NCBI GenBank assembly: GCA_013398275.1
Contig: VZSE01008345.1
Coordinates: 4,495 to 68,494 of the forward strand
DNA: 64,000 nucleotides
Origin: Promerops cafer
Lineage: Eukaryota > Chordata > Aves > Passeriformes > Nectariniidae
Direction of reading: 5' to 3'
The first letter of the stretch is position 1. Each line of letters opens with the position of its first letter. Under the pieces are notes generated by a model. It made no database searches and had not been told where the DNA came from. It saw only the letters and a list, made by a program, of their open reading frames with translations. The position numbers were made by a program, and so were the translations under genes. Below are positions 1 through 11,698 of the stretch, in pieces.

Positions 1-29
<29 letters not shown>
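1..29. repeat. poly-T tract at window edge
   Basis: An uninterrupted run of 29 T opens the window. It could be the A-tail of a minus-strand retroposon that continues outside the window, or a plain homopolymer. Nothing next to it identifies a parent element. Confidence 0.7.
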
Positions 30-32
<3 letters not shown>

Positions 33-917
33 CTGGCACTGGTTACTGGCACTTTGCTAATGTTTTGATACACACAAAGTGTTATTCTTGAGCAGTAATG
101 GACAGATCTAAGCCATTGTTTTATATGGGTAGGAACCAGGTGGAGAAGTGCATTGCTTTATGTTGATTTAAACAGAAATTCTATTTCCTCTTTGCCAAAA
201 TCTGAATAAGATCAAACCTTTACTCTGAAACACACAATTCTCTATTTTGGATATTGGAAAAAAAATAAGACAAAACGAAACAAAACAAAACCAGAAATAC
301 AGGTCCTTCAGCTTTTCTAGTATAGAATAATATATAGAGTGCATAGATATAACTGTTGAAGCACTTGTCCAGAGATGAAGTGTCTAAATTAGAGATGTAA
401 CAGATTTATGGCAGCAAATAAGTGCCTAAAGGTTCTATAGCTTAATGCCAGAGTGTGCAGAGGAAAAAAACCTCTGAGATTAGTTTGATGTGGAAATGTT
501 TACAGTGGGCATTCAGTGAGGTCTGCTAGTAAATACTGTTTCTCTAGCTACTGTGTCTTATTGTCAGCTGCATTCTGATAACATATTTGAAGCAAATGTG
601 TTATTGTAAGATATTTTGTAAAGGAAGTTGTCCCAGGTAGCATGTGAAAGAAGTGGACCTGGTTGTGAAAAGAATGGCAATAGATTCATTCTAACTTGGT
701 CTGAAAGATATTCAGAGCATGAGAAGTAACTCTAAAAAGACAGAGGGCAAGAATGTAGTACATTTGTATGTTACACTGCAGTTCAAATGTCAGTGTTTGC
801 TGTTACTAGTTCTTTGATCAGAAATATACATACAAAGGAGTCCAGGAAATTTCATTATGTGGCTCTGATTGACACTTGAAGATTTCAGGCCATACTCCTG
901 ATCCACATATTAAGTGA
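30..917. other. unique AT-rich sequence, no gene seen
   Basis: There is no open frame of note and no recognisable repeat. A short A/C-only tract lies near 258-295, of a kind seen several more times in the window. Confidence 0.5.
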
Positions 918-1536
918 TGTCTTGGTTTGAGACAAGTTCAGGAGGAAATGTCCTGAAAACAACATCTCCTCTAAAGAAGGCAGGTTTCAGCACTCCCTTC
1001 CCCGCCTCAGCTAGGAAAGGAATTTCTTGGTGGAAAGTGAAAAAAACCTGTTTATTTAACAAGCAGAGTGCACACAGGCACAGGGGAAAAAGGAGTAACT
1101 GTTAACACGTGAACCTTCTCTCTGTGGAGAAAGCTGGTGTTCTCAGTCCTGCTCGGCTTCTCCCGGGCCCCGGAGCGGGATGCGGTGCCCTGCAGCCTCC
1201 CCCGCCGGCGATGTTCTGCTGCTCTGGAGCAAACCTGAGCAGTCACAGAAGCAGCAGCCACGGTCCCGGGAAAAGCTTCCTGCCTCAGCTAACAAAAAGA
1301 GGTTAGCTACGAGCAAAGCATTTAACTCCCTCTCTCTGCTGAAAAAAAAAAAAAACCTGAGAGAGAGCGGAAGAGTATCTGTGTTTGAACGCAGACTGCT
1401 GAAAGATTTCCCCCGGCTTCCCCCTTCTCCCTAACTTAACAACTTAACTTTAAGGCCTAACTTAAAATTACAGGACCCATTCCTGGGCATAAAGCAAACG
1501 ATAGGGGATACAGTATCATAAAGTCACCCCGAGACA
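918..1536 (-). mobile_element. solo LTR of an endogenous retrovirus-type element
   Basis: The block begins TGTCTTGGTTTGA and ends with GAGACA. Its two ends form an imperfect inverted repeat matching at about 10 of 13 positions. The 5 bp AGTGA occurs directly before (913-917) and directly after (1537-1541), as expected for a target-site duplication. On the minus strand an AATAAA signal (1056-1051) lies about 130 bases before the element end, so I read the sense strand as minus. The middle (about 1140-1220) is GC- and CpG-richer than the flanks. No internal retroviral genes adjoin it, so it is a solo LTR left by LTR-LTR recombination. The open frames inside it are not genes. The family name is not assigned; a 5 bp duplication fits ERVL-like and some other avian classes. 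Confidence 0.8.
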
Positions 1537-1541
1537 AGTGA

Positions 1542-4500
1542 ATTTTCCATTGTCAACTCAGGCATGTGCCTGATGAAGAAATTTAGTGAGAGAGCTATGC
1601 TTGCCATGAAATAAGCAAATAATACCAATGCAAAAGGGCAAGTATATGCAGAAAATATTTTAAACTGGAGAAATCCCATATTATGTCACTATGTGGCATG
1701 ACTCTCAGTGACAGATGCTGTAAGTCAAAATATTGATTAATAGCAAAATTCTGAAGAAAAAGAATGGGCAGACTTGTCAATGAAAGGCAAGAGAGGGAAG
1801 ATAGAGTAGGATCTGAGGGGAAATCCATACAGGTTTAACAGTCTTTGTGATACTCTCCTTATCAAACAAGAGAAATGGGTTAGGACAAAATATAATAATT
1901 TTGTTTTGGAGGAAAAATCTATTGCGCAAGAATTATAAGTGAAATGTTTAGCTTGCTGCTAACTAATGTATTAGTTATGAAACTGTGACACAGTCTGTAC
2001 TCAGCAGTGCAGCACCATGCTGTGAAAATAAATTTAAACCCATGAACACTGAATGCAGTACAAAGAGGCTTAGAGGAAATTGATTGATCCCAATTGGCTT
2101 TCCCCTGTCGGGTATTGGCATTTTCAGCTTATGTGAGCAGTGAGAGAGACCGACCAATGAATAATGCTCCTGTCAACCAGACAGCACCTAATGATGCTCT
2201 CTAGAGGTGGTGTGGTGCTACCTGATGAAGTATTTAAAACCTGCAAATCAGTTGATTTCCTGAATCCTACCACTACAAGGTAACAGCCTGTTGATTCCCT
2301 TTGGGAGATGGCAATAGTGAAATGACAGCAATTTCATCCTGTGGCACAAGTCATTTGCAGGCTGTTGAAATGGCCCTGCCATTATTAATCTGCTTATACC
2401 TAAGAAGGAGGTAGTACTCATTAGTACAACAGTACAAATATGAGGACCAACATGCAAGGCCAAATTGAGCTAAGGGGCAGCAATAAGCTGTGTGATTTGT
2501 CTGACTGTGAAAGGCAGCAACAGTAAGTTCTCCTGACATATATTGCTTCTTACATGTTTGTAGCAAAATGTCTCTCTTCTTGTTTTTATTCTTAAAGAAT
2601 TAAGTTACTTGACTGGATGGCAGGGTGTTCAGGCTACCTTATATACATATATAAATACATTTGTATATCTGTTGCCTTTTTCTGGTCCTAGCTATGCTAC
2701 TACAATTTCCACTTTGCAACTCTCTGAACCTTTCTTGAGAGTAATGGCACAAAAATGCTCAGATTCTTGGTGTGGATGAATTTGTCTCATCACCTCAGAA
2801 GCTTTCTAATATTCTGCTTGACTATGCTGAGTGTTGCCCAGTTATTCCAACTCTGTATCTGCTGTATTTGCTCTTCTCTAAGTACCTCTTGGCAGAACTT
2901 AGCACAGAGATAAAGAAGTAACTCTTGCCTCTAAACAAATATATATATTTGATACTTGTCAGTACTTATCCAATATAAACGGTGAAAAACAATAGTGAAT
3001 GGAATATAAAAACACAGTCTATTTCTAAGTACTTTATTTTGCTGCTTATAAAACTGTAGCTCTGGAGAAATGTTAGAGAACACCAGAGCTTTTGGATTGG
3101 CAGCTCACATCAGAAGCTGACTTTTTTCCATCAACTCTGCACGTATACATAAAAGTACTTTTATTGATGGTGATTTAATTAGCTTTTGGAGCTTAGAAGT
3201 ATTGAAAATTTTTTAAAAGATATGATAAAATATCGCTCTGGAAATATTGCTTTTTCCACATTTTGCACCTCTGTAATATCTTGTGGTTTCCTTTATTTGG
3301 GAGACGTTCAGTACTTCAAGAATTTACTGGATGTCAATGTATGCAATCCATTTTATGAAATCTTACTCCCCAAGCATTAAAATTTGTTTTCAGCACCTTC
3401 CCAGCCAGCTTTTCTGGAGATTGCTGGCTCATGGTACTGAGGTGCCAGATGTCATCCCCTTCACAGCCCCACCTGGGAAGAGTGGCATGTTGAACCACGA
3501 TGTGTTACACTGACCAGCTGCAGTCACTGTCCTGTGGACTGGAGATGTGCTTAAAATGTGTCTACATCCTTTAAATAAAACAGTCATTTCCATGAGACAT
3601 GTCATCACATATCCTGTGTCTCCTTCAAGGCTTCATGTGGTGCTCTTGTAGGCATTTCTTTGCCTTAGCATGGCTGAATTAATGCAAGGGCTTTTTTGGC
3701 AGCCTGTGGAAGTCATGTTTGCACAGCAATGGACTGCAGGTTGCATTGTGTGCTTTGAGGTTTGTGAAGGAAGGCAGGACTGTCTGAAGGTGCAGTCTGC
3801 TGACAGAATGGCTGAGAGCTCTGCAGGAAGCCAGCAGGAGCAGCTGTGGCTGGTGTGGTCATGCCTGTGCTGCCTGCTGGGAATATTCTTGTGGATGCTG
3901 TCTCCTGAGGCACAGCTGGACTTCCCCCCAGGGAGAGCTGTAGTAGTTCTACATAGCAATGCAGATGCAGTCTCAGTACATTCTGCACTCAGAAATCCCT
4001 GCTATCCTGCCCAGTCATGCAAAGACTTCATGTTCTGCATGACCTTTTTTATCATGTGGGAAGAGTAATGGAGGAAAATTCAAACAGGGCAGATATCTGT
4101 AGAACTTGCTGAAATGTCATGATCGCATGCCAGGTTGCATCCAAGAGCTTTTGATGACAGAAAAGTATGTGTGACAACAATATAAATGATTTTAAAAGTC
4201 TCACATAACACAGTAGCAACTTCACTGAGAGACACACTTTATGATTTGTAAGACTACACATGATATCATATACTAACGATGAAAGTATCGAGCACATTTT
4301 GATATAAATCCTGAGTAATAAAGTAATTAATGTAGTACTATTTTTTTTGCTTGTTTTATTAGTATGATAATTATTCTTTTTGTAACAAAACTCTGTGGAC
4401 CTTCCCTGGCAAAGACCTTTTTTTGCTGCTCAAAGTTAATTACAGTGTGATTGTATCACAGTAGTGCACCTATATCCACCCAAGTCACTGTTTATGTCAA

Positions 4501-4664
4501 ATTTATGTGTGTCTCCACCCTAATTAGCCCAGCTTGTTTGCCCTGTAGGAAGAAAGAGCTGTCTTCCTACTACAGACATGGCTGCATTCTTTTATTAGAT
4601 TGTTCCCAAGGTGTTCACCCTTCAAAGCTTTACAAATATTTAGGAGTCACGATCACTGCAGTGC
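1542..4664. other. unique sequence, no supported gene
   Basis: This stretch is mostly unique AT-rich DNA. Positions 1975-2570 look like a candidate conserved noncoding block (see findings). Positions 3410-4030 have higher GC and overlapping open frames on both strands, the longest 132 codons at 3670-4068. The overlap on both strands argues against any being a real gene. Confidence 0.45.
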
Positions 4665-5145
4665 TGCAGGTAGGGAGGGGCAGAGTGGCTGGAAAGCACC
4701 CTGGTGAAAAGGGACCTTGGATGCTTGTCAACAGCAGCTAAACATGAGCCAGCAAGTTGGCCAATGGCACCGGGCCTGTATCAGTAGTAATGTGGCCAGC
4801 AGGTTGCTCTCTGAACTGCCTGAGAGGAGAGTAATGTGTGTAATAATGTGGGGGTTGATCTCTTCTCTCAAGTCACACGTGATAGGACAAGAGGAAATGG
4901 TCTCAAGTTGCACCAGGAGAAGTTTAGATTGGGTATCAGGAAAAATTCCTCCCCTGAAAGGGTTGCCAAACACTGAAACAGGCTGCCTGGGGATGGTGGA
5001 GTCACCATCTCTGGTGGTATTTAAAAGACACGCAGATGCAGTGCTGAAGGACCCGGTTTAGTGGGGGACTTGGCAGTGCTGGGTTAGTGGTTTTACTTGG
5101 TAATTTTACAGGTCTTTTCCATCCTAAATGATTCTGTGGTTCTGT
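4665..5145 (+). mobile_element. CR1 LINE fragment, 3' end, internally deleted
   Basis: Positions 4690-4810 match the end of CR1 ORF2, the stretch around the words for 'LNMSQQ'. The sequence then jumps, near 4848, to the CR1 3' region with the typical 'ggacaagaggaaatgg' and 'ctgcctgggga' strings. It ends in the CR1 tail (TCTTTTCCATCC, then degenerate ATTCTGTGG repeats, 5116-5145). CR1 is the dominant non-LTR retrotransposon of birds; copies are usually 5'-truncated, as here. The open frames over it are CR1 relics. Confidence 0.9.
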
Positions 5146-5364
5146 CTTTACACACTTTCAGGAAATTCTGGGAGCAGAGCCATGAAATACCATCTTCCCT
5201 TGTAGTTAAACAAGCTGTGGAACCATAATGGGCAATGAGAGCATCTCAATCCACACAATCCAGATTTATGTGGGATATCTTGCTCACTCTCCTTATGCAG
5301 AAGCAATAAACATCTCTGCCTTTCTTGTTTCTTATTCTACCAGGTATTTTCTCTCAAGAAAATG

Positions 5365-5620
5365 TTCAAAATTATGGAGTTTTTGTTGCCAAGTAACTGT
5401 TACGTGCGATGAATCTCTCCAGGAAATAGCTGAGTACCATGTGACAGAGTGAATGAATTCCTTGTTTTACTTTGTTTACAGAAATTTTCCTTTTTCTATT
5501 AAACTGATTTTATATAAACCCATGAGTTTTTGCACTTTACACCTCTGACTATTCCCCCTCCATCTCTCTGTGGGGGAGTGAATAAACTATTCTGTGGGAC
5601 TGCTAAACTCCACAGCAGCT
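5365..5620 (+). mobile_element. degenerate LTR fragment, same family as 6401-6957
   Basis: This shares with the LTR at 6401-6957 the ordered strings 'gaatgaattccttgttt' (5451), 'ctattaaact', 'gagtttt', 'cactttacac' and the C-rich/G-rich end region. Only the right (R-U5) half is present. 'ccaagtaactgttacg' at 5390 marks the left limit I can recognise. No target duplication was found. Confidence 0.7.
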
Positions 5621-6400
5621 AAGAGTCCTCAAAGCTACTATTTCCTATATGTAAAAGTTACCAACATAGTACTTATTCTTCAGTGTCTGATTTCCATGCA
5701 AATATTTTATCTACTGCACTGATATACTTCCTAGATGTTTGATTGCTCTGGATGTTGCCACTGTCAACTGCTGCTCCACAGCATGCTTGAATGTGAAGAT
5801 AGCAATACACGGCATTTTTTTTAGAATTTCTTTTTTCTAGGAGGCAACAGTTTATGGTCTCAGTGCTGCAGACTCATACTTTCACACAATTCTGTTGTAT
5901 TACAACAGCAGCCACTAATACAACTAAAATAATGTGGTGTGAAACTTTGTTCCCCTGAGTGCATTCTCTCTGTATAGCATATTCCTAAATGATGAGTCAT
6001 TGACACAGCATAACTGGTGGATCATTCTGCTGGAAAAAGCTATTTTCAGCTTAATTAAAATATATTGAAATAAAATTTATAATTGTCTCAGTGTTCTGAT
6101 GTTAGAATCCCTGCTTTTGCCCAATGTAGAAATCTTTAGAAAAAACTGACTAGATTTCTTAGAAATTAATGTTGCCTTTCTTGCCTCAGAAGTTTAAGAG
6201 TTATTTTTGTAAGCTCTCACATCAAATACTGGAATTAGCCAACATTCTGTATGTCGCACCGGGTTAAAAAATCTCCCTGTTTTTAGGACACACTATTCTC
6301 TTGGGTTAGACTTCCAGAAACAAGCTTGTGGAAACCCATAACACACTGCTGTTGTTTTACCTGTTGGCATATGAGCTTCCTGTGCTGACAGTCTGACCTT
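5621..6400. other. unique sequence between two LTR pieces
   Basis: No gene and no recognisable internal retroviral sequence was seen between the two same-strand LTR pieces. They could be separate insertions or the remains of one provirus whose inside has decayed or been lost. Confidence 0.45.
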
Positions 6401-6957
6401 TGTGGTGGTTTTTAGCTGAGGTGATTTTCTTTACAGTAGCTCGTATGGAGCCATGTTTTGCTTTGAAAACAGTGTTAATAACATGGGGATGTTTTAGTTA
6501 TTGCTGAGCAGGGCTTGCACAAGGGCTTTTCTGCTCCTCACCCCACCAGTGAGCAGGCTGGGAGTGCACAAGGAGCTGGGATGGGACACAGCCAGAAGAG
6601 GGGACGATGACCACAGGGATTTTCCAGACCATACTGCACCATGTAAATCTGGGGAAGAAAGGAGGAAAGAAGGACATTTAAAGTGATGTCATTTGTCTTC
6701 CCAAGTTATTTATGTACAGCAGAGCACTGCTCCCCTGGGGACGGCTGAACACCTGCCTGGAGTGAACAAAGGAGAAGGGGGAATGAATTCCTTGTTTAGT
6801 TTTGATTTCATCTGTGGTTTTGCATTACCTATTAAACTATCTCAGTCCAGAGTTTTCCCACTTTTACCTTCTAATTCTCTCCCCTGTCTCACCAGGTGGA
6901 GGGATTAAGTGATCACCCATGTGGGGCTTAGTTGCCCGCTGTGATTAAACCATGACA
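6401..6957 (+). mobile_element. near-complete LTR of an avian ERV family
   Basis: The element starts TGTGGTGG and ends CATGACA. In between it carries the features of a common avian LTR family: 'tgctgagcagggcttgcac' at 6502, 'cttttctgctcctcac', 'gtcttcccaag', 'gaatgaattccttgttt' and an ATTAAA-type polyadenylation signal near 6831. The promoter TATA element is degenerate. I recognise the family from avian genomes but cannot give its repeat-library name. No clear target duplication was found. A reverse-oriented relative lies at 43371-43892. Confidence 0.8.
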
Positions 6958-9900
6958 CACGTTCACAGACCCTAGATGAAATGAAAGATAATGAAATGAC
7001 TATTCACAGATAAGAAGCTAGTTGAAAAACTCAGATATAAGACAAATCCTTTAGTAATTATTTGAAAATCTAGTGATGTAACAAGAAATGTGCCTTAAAA
7101 CTCCCAAACACAGTGAGGGAGAGCAAGAAAGAATTTTGCAGAATAATTGCTGATTATTTGTCTAATCATTTATCTTCATTTTACCAACATACGTACAACA
7201 ATGCTTTAGTTTTTCACTTCTCAAAGGCTATACATTTCACGTAAGAGTAGGAATTGCAATTATTTTAATTTTTGAAAGAGATGTGGATTATACCAAATAA
7301 AATTATGTGCAATTACTGTTGATTGGAAGGTAATGACTTCAAAGACCGTATCTCTGCTTTTGAAGTAGAGTTGCTCTGTGCAAAAAATTATGCTAAACAT
7401 GTATTGGACTTTTCTCTCATAAACTTTAAATTGGAACATTCTTACCTGCAGCATAAGGATTTGCAGTATGATTTTTTTCCTTCTCCTTGTTGAGTTTTCT
7501 TCAGACACCCAGAATTTATATTAGGAAAATAATTGTTCTAGGTTACAATAATTTCTTCTTTTAAGCCCAGTCCATTATGCTTTACATTTAGATTTCCCTT
7601 GTTGAATGTCAAACATATATTATTTCAGGTTAATTTTCAAGAGCATGTTCTATTTTATTCTCAAATACCTCTGCATTGTAAATTTGAAAATTATTCAGGT
7701 AATCCAAATGAAAAAGGAGGATGATCATGGGAGGAGTCACAAAAATGAGACAGCTTTTGAGTACATATTAATGCACAGATGATTTATGTGACTGTTATAG
7801 TACAGTTACCCTGTAGTTGCCATTAGTACAACATAAAAAACTAATCTATCTCAGGTACAACTTTGTCACAGCAGTTAGAATAAACTTTAATGGTGCCTCC
7901 AAGCTACAAGTTGTGAAGCCAAATAAGTCAAGGAAATCAGAGTATACTCCCAGATGGTTCCTCTAGCTCCAAGATTATGTTCAGCTCAGATTGAACACAA
8001 TATAAAAGTAAACAAGATTGTATCACATTTTTTGAAATGCGACTTTGTACCAGGAATACTTTTATACAGAAACCTTGCTATGTGGTTAATTTTTGAAAGC
8101 TAACCTTTTATTTCAGGGAAATAGAGATAAGAACAATGGGATCACATCAGAGAGAAAGGCTTGTTGAGCAGAATGAATAACTTCACCAGTTATTATTGCG
8201 TTACATATATAATGCATTATATGCATAATTTGAAGCATTAGTTGAAAAAAAGGTAACATATCTCAAAATATTTGCTTACAAAAATGACAACATTTTTGTT
8301 TTACAAGGTATTGTTGTGTATTTTTATAGGACGTTGAAAATATTTTCTGAAAGTTCAGATAGTTTTCATTCTTTGTCTAAAGATAGTTGTCATTCTTTGA
8401 CATGAGCTGAGCTAATTCAACATGAAAACTTCTTTTCTATCAGCAAACACAGAGAGAAAATTGTGATGAGAATCTGAAAGTATTGATCTGTGTGAAAATT
8501 ATATTGCTGAGCTCTCTATAATTGTATGTCACAATATAGTTTGCCAGTGGGTAGACTTATTTACAAAAAGCTCCCAGTAAAGATTTTTTAAAAATATATG
8601 CTTGCTGAAGGGACATAGAAATGCTCTACTATCCACCTATTTGGTTAGAATAAACAATCTTTAATCTTAGAAACAAGATGACAGTAAGCTGATAACATAC
8701 CATCAGACGTGCTATTTGGAAATCAAGTTTATTGATTTGCATGATTACTAGTTTTAGTTTCCCTGTGCTGCTACAACATGTTGTCCAAAGTCATTACATG
8801 CCATTCTGATAAAAAAAAAGGAATAAAACTGTAACTCAAAGCTGAAAATGTACCAAATGGAGGAAATGATCCCTTGAGCACCAGCAAATACTGTCTGTTG
8901 ATGAGTACAGATAATCTCTATGTAAGTTACGTAGGAGAATGAGCTAAATAATGCATGAAGTGCTGGAAGTTGCTTAAAATACCCCCCTCACCCCAAATAC
9001 ATTTCCTTGCTCTGTTAAGCAGCAAGTGTTGTAAGTCTACCCTTGTTTCTTTCTTTCTTAATAGTCTTGCTGCCACTCAGCTTTCATCTTTTATTAAGAT
9101 TCTTGCAGGTGCTGCTTTAGGTACAATATAACATAATGACAATGAAAACTGCCTGAAGACTACCCCACTGCAATTTTCCTCTATTACAAAGACTAATCTA
9201 TCAGAGTTAATATCTGCTGTAACAGAGGATGGACCCAATCCATCCTGACACCCTATGGAATAATAAGATGAAACTGGGTATGTGTCCTCTCTCACTAAAC
9301 CTCCTTTTATAATGCTTATTCTTTCACTTACTGTGCCCACACCCAGTTTGTGGTTTTTTAGTAAATAGCATATCAAGCTGATGTAAAGGAACTGTAATTG
9401 AAGTGTAAGAATAGTAAATAGAACTTTTGACTTATACCAGTGATTCAATTGATAGTAATTGATCATTGATAGTACCAATGATCAAGAAATTTTTGGTCTA
9501 GTATTTTCCACATCTCCTAAGGAAGCTAAGAATAAAACCATGGAACTCCTTAGAGGTCTGAAGACTAACTTTTGTTAATTTCTCAGAAAATATGTCTTAG
9601 GCAAAAGTTGTTGTTTATTTTTCTTCCTTGTTTTTTCCCCTCTCTGTGTATACTCCTTCTTTCTGAAGGATGTAAAAAAGAATTTTCTTGACTATATAAA
9701 CCGTATATTTTAAATCGAACAGAATTTTGGCCACCTTCTACATGCTTCAGCGTCTGTATTACTGATTATTTAGAAAGACTTGAAGGATTATGATCCTGAA
9801 ATCTTTCTCTACCACACTGAATGAGCAGTTTTAATAAAAGCAATGTCTCTTCTCTACAAACCTTGCTTCACTTTCACACATAATTGTCATGGATGAGGTA

Positions 9901-10443
9901 ACAGCTGTTGCAGTGAACAATGTTAATCCTAATATCTCTAGTTAATGCATTCAGAGGGAGCTTTTAAGCACTTAAATGGAAAAGGAAGATTTCTAGAGGT
10001 TCTCAGCACTTGCTTGTGAGAGCTGTCAGCTTCCCAGAAACTCTGGAAGTCTGACCAAGGCATCTCCATACTATACAGTTCAGCACTATCTTACTGATAC
10101 ATAAATTTTTACAAGACATCTGGTAAGTCCATCACACATGTTCCTATAGCAAGGTTCAGTGCTGTACAGAGCTCGTGCTGCAGAGGTGGTTGTATTTCAC
10201 TAGATGCTTTTTTTAGGAGGACTGTGGAGCCCTGCTCAGCAGGAGGGAGGTCATTTTCATACAGCAATACCAGTATCATGATTTCTGGTACTGTCTTACA
10301 ATTTGAGGGTTTGTTCTGGCATTACAGTGTGCTTCCACACATCACTAGCAGTTAGAATGCTACTAGCCATCATCAAAAACTCAAGTCTGGAAGAAGAGGA
10401 TTTCTGAAAATGTTGGCTTTTCTCAGCTTTCTGTGATTTGAGG
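6958..10443. other. unique AT-rich sequence, no gene seen
   Basis: No recognisable repeat or exon. The longest open frame is 133 codons on the minus strand at 9077-9478; it has no recognisable domain and no supporting context, so I do not call it a gene. Confidence 0.5.
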
Positions 10444-10752
10444 CAGAACCATAGAACCACAAAATCAGCTGAGTTGGAAGACACCCATCAGGATCATCAA
10501 GTCCAACTCCTGGGCCTGCACAGGACACCTCAAAAATCACACCATGGGCCTGAGAGCATTGTCCAAACACTTCTCGAACTCTGTCAGGCTTGGTGCTGTG
10601 ACCACTGCCCTGGGGAGCCTGTTCCGGTGCCCAAACCTCCTCTGGATGAAAAACCTTTTCCTGATATCCAACCTAAACTCCCTTATCACAGCTTCAGGCC
10701 ATTTCCTTGAGTCCTGTCACTGTCACCACAGGGCAGAGAGCAGGGTCTGTGT
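10444..10752 (-). mobile_element. CR1 LINE, 3' part of a split copy
   Basis: Read on the minus strand this is the 3' end of a CR1. The plus strand shows 'accatagaaccac', then 'atcatcaagtccaactcctg', 'ctggggagcctgttcc' and 'cttttcctgatatccaacct'. It breaks off at about 10748, inside the sequence that normally runs on into the part now found at 11699. The two parts are therefore one CR1 copy interrupted by the intervening DNA. Confidence 0.9.
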
Positions 10753-11698
10753 GGCAGAACAGGCCATTCTCTGCGGGAGACAAGAGCTCAGCTGGCTGTA
10801 GCTGAGCAGAAGGCGCCCAGGGAAGGGTTCAGCCGACGGGCAGGCACAGGCCAGTCCCGTAAGCAGAGGTGGGCTGTGCTTGCCTCGTGCCGGCGGCAGG
10901 GATTGGCTGGGGCGGCGCCCGGCACCACCCGGTCAGAGAGCTGATTGGCCGAAGGGTGCGTGCACAGCGATGCTGCGGTGGCCGGCGGCCAATGAGTGCT
11001 TGCTTTGGGTTACGTTTAGAGCGCAAAAAGGCTTGTTTTGTTACAGTGAATGATCTTGGGAGCAAGCGAGGAGGTCCGTGTGTCTTTGTTCCCCATTGCT
11101 ACAATACTTCTGTGAGAAGTCTATGTAGCAGTGGGGGAAGATGCTGGAAAATTCTTTTAACTTTAGCAGGTAGTGTATGATCCCTATATTAATGGTTAAT
11201 GCTTAGTTTTTTACCCTGCAGTGATTAAAACAAATGTAAGAGATTACTGTGGCCTTGTGGTAACTCCCTATATCTGTGACTAATAAGTCATCTTCCAGCT
11301 AATGCTTCCTTGTTTCAGTGTTTACTTGTATCAGTGATTAATATGCACTAGCTGATATTTTGGCTTCAAGAACAAGGATTGTGCATCAGAGCAAAGAGTG
11401 ATAAGGGCGGCATGACTTGACATATTTGAGATACTCTCAAGGAGAAAAGATTCATCAGATTATCATTATGTTCATCAGAATCATATCCAAACAAATCTAT
11501 GGAAATAATTAGCATATATGCATGTATTAAAAAATGTGATGAATATATGTTAGTTTCAGGAATATAGCCTGGTCTGTAAGGTTACTGAGCACACATGTTT
11601 TGGGGAGAATTCCCCATGCATCTGGCACTGGTAATAAAGTAATGCTGACTTTCTAACCTAACAAACTGGTTGGAGAGTTTATTTTCCGGATTTTGGTG
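10753..11698 (+). mobile_element. insertion in CR1, probable LTR-type element
   Basis: About 940 bp separates two consecutive pieces of one CR1. Its left 350 bp is CpG-rich (about 22 CpG by eye, 10770-11080) and holds three CCAAT boxes: reverse at 10902-10906 and 10944-10948, forward at 10989-10993, spaced 42 and 45 bases. The rest is AT-rich. AATAAA lies at 11633-11638, about 60 bases before the right edge, in a context like the R-U5 end of an LTR. GTGT occurs at both edges (10749-10752 and 11696-11699), possibly a short target duplication, but the ends are not clean TG/CA. An LTR or non-autonomous retroelement is most likely; the exact family is unknown. Confidence 0.55.
10774..11080. promoter_or_regulatory. 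CpG-rich stretch with three CCAAT boxes
   Basis: This is the most CpG-dense piece of the window apart from the middle of the LTR at 18260-19016. ATTGG at 10902 and 10944 and CCAAT at 10989 are about four helical turns apart, an arrangement bound by NF-Y in promoters lacking TATA. It lies in an insertion, so it is probably the element's own promoter. Whether it drives a transcript here, for example with the donor-like CAG/GTAGTG near 11170, cannot be told from the sequence. Confidence 0.4.

Noticed and set aside
3670..4068. 132-codon frame with a hydrophobic stretch (LWLVWSCLCCLLGIFLWML)
   Set aside because: Frames of similar length exist on the opposite strand over the same bases (108 and 91 codons), which points to local composition. 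No domain, promoter or splice context was seen.
9077..9478. 133-codon minus-strand frame
   Set aside because: AT-rich like its surroundings, with no recognisable domain or family and no supporting signals. Expected by chance in 64 kb.
10869..11180. CpG-rich stretch with a 103-codon frame as first exon of a host gene
   Set aside because: The stretch lies in an insertion within a CR1, so a transposon promoter is simpler. The frame ends soon after a donor-like site and shows no domain.
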